A stretch of DNA of 10,667 nt from SKVL01 sp051745565. Its GTDB lineage: Bacteria > Patescibacteriota > Minisyncoccia > Phycocordibacterales > CSBR16-193. The notes beneath the pieces are model-generated. The model worked only from the letters and a program-made list of their open reading frames with translations, searched no databases and was not told where the DNA came from. Below are positions 5,480 to 10,667 of this stretch, in pieces; positions within the stretch are counted from its first letter, which is position 1, and the number at the start of each line of letters is the position of its first letter. A program made the translations under genes and the position numbers. The stretch is taken from the NCBI GenBank assembly GCA_051745565.1, contig JBNJEF010000023.1, positions 1-10,667 on the forward strand, given 5' to 3'.

Positions 5480-6874
5480 TTACCCTTCAACATCGGGTAA
5501 ACTGAATTCTTCTTCAAGCTGACTGAATTCCGACTTTTCTACAGTAAGAAAAGTGGATCTTTGATCGTCAAAATATAGATCAACTTTCCCCGTAGGTCCG
5601 TTGCGATGTTTCTCTATAAGCAACTCGGCATTGTTATACCTCTCAGGATCTTCGTTGTTCTGCTCCCTGTGAATGAACATTACCACGTCAGCATCCTGCT
5701 CAATAGAACCGGAATCCCTCAGATCAGAAAGACGAGGCTTTCCTCCACGCTGTTCAACCGCTCTTGATAACTGAGAAAGTGCCAAAACGGGAACATCGAG
5801 TTCACGGGCCAGTTGTTTTAAAGACCTTGAGAGCTCGGTAACCTGTTGTACGGTGGAATCGCTTGCCTTTGTTTGCGTGGGCATCATAAGCTGTAAATAG
5901 TCAACAATTATCATCCCCAGTCCTCTCTGGCTTTTCAATCTACGTGCCACAGACCTTATTTTCAAAATATTATTAGCAGGGGTATCATCAATGAATATCG
6001 GTGCCTTTGAAAGATCATCAAGTGCATCCCTAATACGATCAAAATCACTACTTGCGGTTATTTTACCGGTACGAAGTTTCCAAGCATCAACACGTGAATG
6101 ACTGGCAAGCATTCTATCAACCAATTGTTGGGAACTCATTTCCAGAGAAAAGAAACCTACCGGAACTTTGTTCTGAATGGCCGACTGACGAGCTATATCA
6201 AGACCCAGAGCCGTCTTTCCCATAGAAGGCCTGGCTGCAAGTATTATCAGATCCGACTTTTGAAAACCGGAAAGTTTATTATCAAGATCTTTAAATCCCG
6301 TAGAGACACCGCGACAGGAGCCATCCGATTTATGCAGTCTGTCCAACCTCTCCCATGCCTCACCGAGAACACTTGATATCTCCACCATTTTCTGGGCTTG
6401 AGATCCGGTGGTAACCTCAAATATCTTCTTCTCCGCCTGATCTAGCAAGCTATCCAGATCCTCTATTTCATTGAAACCCAGTTGGGAAATATCTTCAGAC
6501 GCTCTGATGAGCTTTCTCATCATTGATTTTTTCTGAACTATCTCCGCATAGTGCATCAAGTGCGCAGCGGAGGGTACGGTATTAACAAGATCGGCAAGAT
6601 AAGGATCGCCTCCGACATTTTTTAATTGTTTCTTTTCCTTTAAGCGAGAGGAGAGAGAAATAAGATCTATGGGGCTTCCTTTCTTAGAGAGCTCCAACAT
6701 TATTTCAAATATATTCTTATGTTTTTCCGAATAAAAAACATCCGGAGTTATAAGGTCAACAACCTCGTCCAAGCTATCCGGTCTTAAAAGAAGAGAACCC
6801 AACAGAGCCATTTCGGCCTCCAAACTATGTGGAGGAACCTTAAAGTGAGTTTTTTCGTTAGAATTAGAACTCAT
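5480..6874 (-). CDS. dnaB: Replicative DNA helicase DnaB
   Basis: Hexameric ring helicase that unwinds DNA at the replication fork. The N-terminal DnaB domain begins PHSLEAEMALLGSLLL (15-30). A linker helix region (about 155-185) is followed by the RecA-like motor with Walker A ARPSMGKTA (214-222, K220), FFSLEMS with E245, Walker B MIIVDYLQL (321-329, D325), the DNA-binding and Q-like motif VLALSQLSR (363-371), and the family signature PRLSDLRDSGSIEQDADVV (380-398). EKHRNGPTG (421-429) includes the likely arginine finger. At 464 residues it is of normal length and carries no intein, although DnaB is a frequent intein host. cysS lies upstream with a 91-base gap holding a separate candidate promoter; recR follows. 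Confidence 0.98.
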   Translation of the reverse strand: MSSNSNEKTHFKVPPHSLEAEMALLGSLLLRPDSLDEVVDLITPDVFYSEKHKNIFEIMLELSKKGSPIDLISLSSRLKEKKQLKNVGGDPYLADLVNTVPSAAHLMHYAEIVQKKSMMRKLIRASEDISQLGFNEIEDLDSLLDQAEKKIFEVTTGSQAQKMVEISSVLGEAWERLDRLHKSDGSCRGVSTGFKDLDNKLSGFQKSDLIILAARPSMGKTALGLDIARQSAIQNKVPVGFFSLEMSSQQLVDRMLASHSRVDAWKLRTGKITASSDFDRIRDALDDLSKAPIFIDDTPANNILKIRSVARRLKSQRGLGMIIVDYLQLMMPTQTKASDSTVQQVTELSRSLKQLARELDVPVLALSQLSRAVEQRGGKPRLSDLRDSGSIEQDADVVMFIHREQNNEDPERYNNAELLIEKHRNGPTGKVDLYFDDQRSTFLTVEKSEFSQLEEEFSLPDVEG

Positions 6875-6889
6875 AATGATCTTGCAAAC

Positions 6890-6898
6890 ATCATACCA
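6890..6898 (-). promoter_or_regulatory. Candidate extended -10 box of dnaB
   Basis: On the minus strand TGG precedes TATGAT (6890-6895), 15 bases before the ATG at 6874. The predicted leader is about 9 bases, too short for a normal ribosome site. No clear -35 box is present. The rest of the 91-base gap between cysS and dnaB is AT-rich and shows no terminator hairpin. Confidence 0.45.
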
Positions 6899-6965
6899 AA
6901 TTTACGCATCAATAACCGATAAAAATTGTGCATATCTTGTATATAACAAAAAGAGCAAAGATCCT

Positions 6966-8375
6966 TTAAGAGACGATCTTGGCACCTTGAGGAGTATCTT
7001 TAACGGTAAAACCGTGTTTTTCTATCTCATCTCTTAACCTGTCTGATTCTTTCCAATTCTTTCTCTCTCTCGCTTTCTTCCTCTTCTCCAGAAGATCTTT
7101 TACTTCCGATGGTATGTCTTTTTCCATTTGAATATTTGACATCAAAGCAAGCCCCAAAACGAAATCAAACTCTCTAAGAGTTGCATGCTTAATATCATCT
7201 TTGATGTTTTTATCCTTGACCAGCTTCCAGAGTAAAGCCAAAGCACTTGGAGTATCAAAATCATCGTTTAAATACTCGCTCATAAGCCCTATGTATTCAC
7301 TTTCGGGTTCTGCCTCGAACTCTTCTGTATAAATATCTTCAGCATACTTGAGTAATTTCTTGTATGCATTGGAAGCTCCTTGCAGTGCCTCCCAAGAAAA
7401 ACTGATAGGTTTCCTGTAATGTGCACCCAAAAGCCAATAACGATAGACCATCGGATCAAATCCTTTTGAGACTACGTCATTCAAGGTTAAAAAATTTCCT
7501 TCTGATTTGGCCATCTTAGAACCCTCAAAAGAGAGGAACTCGTTATGAAGCCAGTAGCGAACAAATGGTTTTTTGCCAGTAGCACTCTCGGCTTGCGCTA
7601 TCTCGTTGGGATGATGGGGGAATTTATGATCTATACCTCCGGTATGAACATCAAACTGCTCACCCAAAAGTTTTATAGACATGGCGGAACACTCTAAATG
7701 CCAGCCCGGAAAACCCACGCCCCAAGGAGAATCCCACTCTTGTTGACGTTTCCCTTGAAGAGGGGAGAATTTCCAAAGAGCAAAATCCGTAGGATGCATC
7801 TTTTCCGAATTAACTTCCACACGAGCGCCCTGTATAAGACTATCACCGGCTACACCAAAAACGTCATATTTGGAAAGCTTGGAAGTATTAAAATATATCC
7901 CGTCAGAGGTCCTGTAAGTAAAGCCCTTATCTTCAAGATCTTTTATAAGTTCTATTTGCTCCTTTATGTATTCGGTGGCTCTCGGGAAAATGGTCTCCTC
8001 CGTTTTGATATTTAAAGAGTATATATCCTTGAAGAAAGCATCTGTGTAAAATTCCGCAAGCTCTTTGGCTGTTTTATTTCTCTCCTGGGCGCGCCTCTCC
8101 ATCTTATCCTCCCCCTCATCGGTATCACCGGTCAAATGTCCAACATCGGTTATGTTTATAACTTGGCGAACCGAGTAGCCATTGTATTCAAAAACTCTAC
8201 GGAATATATCCGCCGATACATAAGAGCGCAAATTACCGACGTGAACGTAGTCATAAACTGTGGGTCCGCAATTATACATTCTGACCAAACCGGTGGTAAT
8301 CGGCTCAAAATCCTGTTTTTCTTTACTTAAGCTGTTATATAACTTTATCATTTTGATGCTTGTGGTCTTTTTCAT
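6966..8375 (-). CDS. cysS: Cysteinyl-tRNA synthetase
   Basis: Class I synthetase that charges tRNA-Cys. The nucleotide-binding signature is HVGNLRS (45-51), with N in place of the second H of HIGH. The second signature is SKMAKSEGN (286-294, a KMSKS variant). Zinc ligands are C36, C229 (GWHLECSAM), H254 and E258 (HHPNEIAQ). A shorter C-terminal anticodon-binding helical region follows, ending KDTPQGAKIVS; the canonical end of the family is W-x-(D/E)-TPQG-x-x. The listed 469-residue form begins with MKKTTSIK, but most family members begin like MIKLYNSL, which is Met9 here (position 8351). The true start may therefore be 8351. It lies between corA and dnaB in the leftward series, with its own candidate promoter. 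Confidence 0.97.
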   Translation of the reverse strand: MKKTTSIKMIKLYNSLSKEKQDFEPITTGLVRMYNCGPTVYDYVHVGNLRSYVSADIFRRVFEYNGYSVRQVINITDVGHLTGDTDEGEDKMERRAQERNKTAKELAEFYTDAFFKDIYSLNIKTEETIFPRATEYIKEQIELIKDLEDKGFTYRTSDGIYFNTSKLSKYDVFGVAGDSLIQGARVEVNSEKMHPTDFALWKFSPLQGKRQQEWDSPWGVGFPGWHLECSAMSIKLLGEQFDVHTGGIDHKFPHHPNEIAQAESATGKKPFVRYWLHNEFLSFEGSKMAKSEGNFLTLNDVVSKGFDPMVYRYWLLGAHYRKPISFSWEALQGASNAYKKLLKYAEDIYTEEFEAEPESEYIGLMSEYLNDDFDTPSALALLWKLVKDKNIKDDIKHATLREFDFVLGLALMSNIQMEKDIPSEVKDLLEKRKKARERKNWKESDRLRDEIEKHGFTVKDTPQGAKIVS

Positions 8376-8383
8376 ACCACAAC

Positions 8384-8403
8384 TTAAGTATAATGATACT
8401 TAA
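8384..8403. promoter_or_regulatory. Palindrome over the cysS -10 box
   Basis: ttaagtat (8384-8391) and atacttaa (8396-8403) are perfect inverted repeats around a four-base spacer. The minus-strand -10 candidate TATACT (8388-8393) lies inside it, 12 bases before the longer cysS start. This is where an operator would be expected, but a weak RNA hairpin at the end of corA mRNA is also possible. It has no following T-run, so it is not a standard terminator. Confidence 0.4.
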
Positions 8404-8424
8404 CTACTAAAGCAAACAGCATCT

Positions 8425-9345
8425 CTATAACCACCCCTTATGCCTGAACATTGAAACCAATACGGCCGTAACACCTATGAGAATAGTCAGCAGGATCCAG
8501 AGATCATAGGGCGGTGGTGGAAGTATCTGTGATACGGTGTCAAGAAAGAACAGGCTGACAATAAAAGAAAGGGGCAGCAGGAGGAAGGTTACGGAAGTGA
8601 GCATCAGCATTATCTCGTTTTGCTTAGTATTAACCAAAGAAGTATTGGTATAGTGAAGATTGCTTATAACTTCTTTTGAGATACTAAGAGAGTTCTCTAT
8701 TTTACCGTATTCGGAACGAATGGCACTAACATATCCGGCAAAGAAAGAACCAAAAAAACTATTGCCGGCGTACTCCAGTAATTTTAGGACCTGTTTATGT
8801 ATTATAACCGTCTTCTTGAATTCCAATAACGTCCTGGTTACATAGGAAATAGAAAAGACCATCTGTTTTTCCTTGCCATTGAACATCTCTTTACTTATAT
8901 CATCAATTACCGTATTTATATCCTCCAGTTCATGTATAAGTGAATTATATATCTCTTTGAACAATTGGAAAAAGACAAATATGGTCTCGTTTTCCGCGTT
9001 GGTTTTATTTAAGGTAGAATTAACCTCTAACATCTTAGCCGATCTCTCCATGGCTTCTACGTGATCATATCTTGTGGTTATTAAAAAGTTCTCTCCGATA
9101 ACGAAATCTATCTCCTGCACAACAGTGTCCCGCATAACCCCGCACTGTTTAAATGCGGGCACATGAAGTATTAAAAATATGGCATTTGAGTGAAGTTCAA
9201 CTTTTTGTTTTGCTCCGGAATTCTTTAGCTCTCCGGCCATAAATGGGTCCAGGTCAAATTCCTGAATTACTGACTGAACCTCCTCATGTGTCGGGTTGCA
9301 CATATCCAGCCAAATGGTACTCTGAAACTTCCTTCTTTGTATCAT
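8425..9345 (-). CDS. CorA-like divalent cation transporter lacking the GMN motif
   Basis: CorA proteins are pentameric channels for Mg2+ or Co2+ in the cell membrane. This 306-residue protein has the CorA plan: a cytoplasmic alpha/beta domain (about 1-120, with IDFVIGENFLITTRY near 79-93), a long helical funnel (about 121-245), and two C-terminal membrane helices (about 248-270 and 281-300) with a basic end RHKGWL, as in the family. The stretch KQNEIMLMLTSVTFLLLPLSFI aligns well with the canonical run into transmembrane helix 1. However, the GMN selectivity motif expected at 267-269 is replaced by F-L-D, and the loop is ILPPPPYDLW instead of the usual acidic MPEL-type loop. Ion choice is therefore open. 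The start is supported by an extended -10 box 7 bases upstream. Confidence 0.88.
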   Translation of the reverse strand: MIQRRKFQSTIWLDMCNPTHEEVQSVIQEFDLDPFMAGELKNSGAKQKVELHSNAIFLILHVPAFKQCGVMRDTVVQEIDFVIGENFLITTRYDHVEAMERSAKMLEVNSTLNKTNAENETIFVFFQLFKEIYNSLIHELEDINTVIDDISKEMFNGKEKQMVFSISYVTRTLLEFKKTVIIHKQVLKLLEYAGNSFFGSFFAGYVSAIRSEYGKIENSLSISKEVISNLHYTNTSLVNTKQNEIMLMLTSVTFLLLPLSFIVSLFFLDTVSQILPPPPYDLWILLTILIGVTAVLVSMFRHKGWL

Positions 9346-9352
9346 TACCTTT

Positions 9353-9361
9353 AGTATAACA
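9353..9361 (-). promoter_or_regulatory. Promoter of the corA-like gene (leaderless geometry)
   Basis: On the minus strand TGT precedes TATACT (9353-9358), followed by 7 bases and the ATG at 9345. The predicted transcript start is about 9346, giving a one-base leader. AAAGG lies in those 7 bases but would be upstream of or at the transcript start, so it is unlikely to act as a Shine-Dalgarno sequence. Confidence 0.65.
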
Positions 9362-9392
9362 TCAAAGACGGTTTGACCGGAAGTTCACATTT

Positions 9393-9401
9393 TGAGATAA
9401 T
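9393..9401 (+). promoter_or_regulatory. Promoter of the S41 protease gene (leaderless geometry)
   Basis: TGA followed by GATAAT (9396-9401) ends 9 bases before the ATG at 9411. The predicted start is about 9408. The hexamer has one mismatch to TATAAT. A small cggt-ttg-accg hairpin (9370-9380) lies between this promoter and that of corA. Confidence 0.5.
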
Positions 9402-9410
9402 AGTCATATT

Positions 9411-10667
9411 ATGAATTCTTACAATGAAAATAAAAATTACCTCAATAAGGGAAATCTGCTGCTTCCTGTCTTAATAATAGGATTGATAACCGGAAGCTTT
9501 TTTACCGGAGTAGCAATAGGTTCAGAACAACAAAAAGCCAACAGTGCCGAGGCAGATAAAGCTTCTTCTTCATTGTTAAATATGGCACCGGAAACGGAAC
9601 TAAGTAAAGAAGAAGCTGAAAAGATAGATTTCTCCACCTTTTGGAAGACCTGGAAAGCATTGGAAGAAAATCACATAAAAAGAGGAGAAGTTTCAACCGA
9701 AGATAGAGTATGGAGTGCCATACAAGGACTTACACGCGCATACGACGACCCAAATACTGTATTCATGCCCCCGAAAGAAAAGAAAGAATTTGAAAGCGAG
9801 ATATCCGGTCAATTTGAAGGAGTCGGAATGGAAATAGGTATTAGAGATAATGTTTTGACGGTGGTGGCCCCGCTACAAGGAACACCGGCGGAAAAAGCGG
9901 GTATAGAATCCGGAGATAAGATCATAGAAATAGACGGAGAGGCCACTAAAGATCTGAATGTCTCCGAGGCAGTTGACCTCATTAGAGGAGAGAAGGGGAC
10001 GGAAGTTGTTTTATCCATTTCCAGAGAGGGGGAACCGGAATTACTTGAAATACCCATAACCAGAGGAGTTATAGACATTCCCACCATAGAAACCGAAATG
10101 AGAGAAGACGGGATCTTTGTCATAAAACTCTTTAACTTTGCCGGCAAATCAACAGAGATGTTTGAAGAGGCAATGAAAGATTTCAGAGAAAGCGGTGCTG
10201 ACAAACTTATTCTAGATCTGCGTAATAATCCAGGAGGGTACCTTCACGCCTCCGTTGAGGTTGCAAGTTATTTCCTACCGGCAGGCGAGATAGTACTTAA
10301 AGAGCAATTCAGCGATGAGAGAGAAACAAAAGTCTACCGAAGCAAGGGTTATGAAGGATTCAACGGTGATAAAGAAATGGCCATACTTGTTAACCAAGGA
10401 TCAGCTTCAGCCTCCGAGATCGTTGCCGGCGCACTAGGAGACCACGATGTCGCCACTATAGTGGGTAACCAGACCTTCGGCAAGGGGTCCGTTCAGGAAG
10501 TGGTTTCCATAACTTCCGATACCTCTCTTAAAGTTACCATAGCCGAGTGGCTAACACCCGATGGTCACTCCTTTGAAGGAGAAGGAATAGAACCGGACGT
10601 TGAAGTTGACATGACGAGAGAAGATGTTGAGAACGAATTGGATCCGCAAATGAATGAAGCCGCAGAG
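9411..10667 (+). CDS. C-terminal processing protease, peptidase family S41 (3' end cut by window)
   Basis: Extracytoplasmic serine protease of the CtpA/Prc type that degrades or trims envelope proteins. The visible 419 residues have a signal anchor (about 16-38) and a helical region with FWKTWKALEENH (about 79-90). A PDZ domain (about 134-218, starting near FEGVGMEIG) recognises substrate tails. The S41 catalytic domain contains DLRNNPGG (269-276), the serine S333 in GSASASEIVAGAL, K358 in FGKGSVQ, and Q362. The 25-residue spacing between Ser and Lys and the 4-residue spacing to Gln agree with known S41 members. The reading frame is open to the right edge but already past the GEGIEPDVEV motif and DPQMNEA, so only a short tail is missing. 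It starts 65 bases from the divergent corA gene. Confidence 0.95.
   Translation, partial: MNSYNENKNYLNKGNLLLPVLIIGLITGSFFTGVAIGSEQQKANSAEADKASSSLLNMAPETELSKEEAEKIDFSTFWKTWKALEENHIKRGEVSTEDRVWSAIQGLTRAYDDPNTVFMPPKEKKEFESEISGQFEGVGMEIGIRDNVLTVVAPLQGTPAEKAGIESGDKIIEIDGEATKDLNVSEAVDLIRGEKGTEVVLSISREGEPELLEIPITRGVIDIPTIETEMREDGIFVIKLFNFAGKSTEMFEEAMKDFRESGADKLILDLRNNPGGYLHASVEVASYFLPAGEIVLKEQFSDERETKVYRSKGYEGFNGDKEMAILVNQGSASASEIVAGALGDHDVATIVGNQTFGKGSVQEVVSITSDTSLKVTIAEWLTPDGHSFEGEGIEPDVEVDMTREDVENELDPQMNEAAE

Noticed and set aside
5480..6874. Intein in dnaB
   Set aside because: The helicase motifs are continuous and the protein has the normal length of 464 residues.
8376..8424. T-box or other riboswitch upstream of cysS
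   Set aside because: The whole gap is 49 bases and the predicted leader is shorter than 10 bases (about 30 if Met9 is the start), too short for such a structure.
9809..10204. A 131-codon frame on the minus strand
   Set aside because: It is antisense to the PDZ and catalytic parts of the S41 protease, is rich in serine, and has no family resemblance.
3..10667. Possible reassignment of TGA to glycine, as in Gracilibacteria and Absconditabacteria
   Set aside because: Large conserved genes (dnaB, cysS, recR, rmuC) are full length with no in-frame TGA, and their conserved glycines use GGN codons. Such recoded genomes use TGA frequently inside genes.

Overview
The window looks like chromosomal DNA from a small-genome bacterium. 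My best inference is the Candidate Phyla Radiation (Patescibacteria), most like Parcubacteria. The grounds are moderate to low GC, tightly packed short operons, almost no Shine-Dalgarno sequences, proteins at or below the usual family length, and homologues with divergent signature motifs (CorA without GMN, RecR with an altered Toprim acidic cluster, CysS with HVGN). The lineage is not proven by anything here. The standard code fits: no conserved glycine is encoded by TGA and the housekeeping frames are open at full length.

Layout. Positions 3-98 are the very end of an IS30-family insertion sequence running in from the left. Next come a membrane-anchored protein with a DUF3221-like domain (174-1049, +) and a bidirectional terminator. 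A D-Ala-D-Ala carboxypeptidase (1147-2118, -) is divergent from a 3-methyladenine DNA glycosylase (2185-2706, +). A GatB/YqeY protein (2710-3174, -) is convergent with the glycosylase and divergent from an RmuC-like protein (3270-4373, +). Ribosomal protein L21 (4447-4803, +) has its own promoter and shares a bidirectional terminator with the leftward series recR (4833-5456), dnaB (5480-6874), cysS (6966-8375) and corA-like (8425-9345). Divergent from corA is a C-terminal processing protease of family S41 (9411 to the right edge, +), which is cut by the window. No gap exceeds 300 bases.

These are mostly housekeeping functions: replication (DnaB), recombination and repair (RecR, RmuC, AAG glycosylase), translation (L21, CysS, perhaps YqeY), and envelope work (carboxypeptidase, S41 protease, CorA-like channel). 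They do not form a single pathway and I see no defence system, CRISPR array, tRNA or rRNA.

The most interesting signal is architectural. At six of ten gene starts an extended -10 box (TGnTAnnnT-like) lies only 7-9 bases before the start codon, so the predicted mRNAs begin at or within about three bases of the start codon. This holds for both members of all three divergent pairs and suggests that leaderless transcription is the default for operon-head genes here. Other points worth checking are the CorA homologue whose GMN filter motif is replaced by FLD, the RmuC start choice (leaderless GTG or a seven-codon upstream ORF overlapping an ATG), and a perfect palindrome over the cysS promoter.
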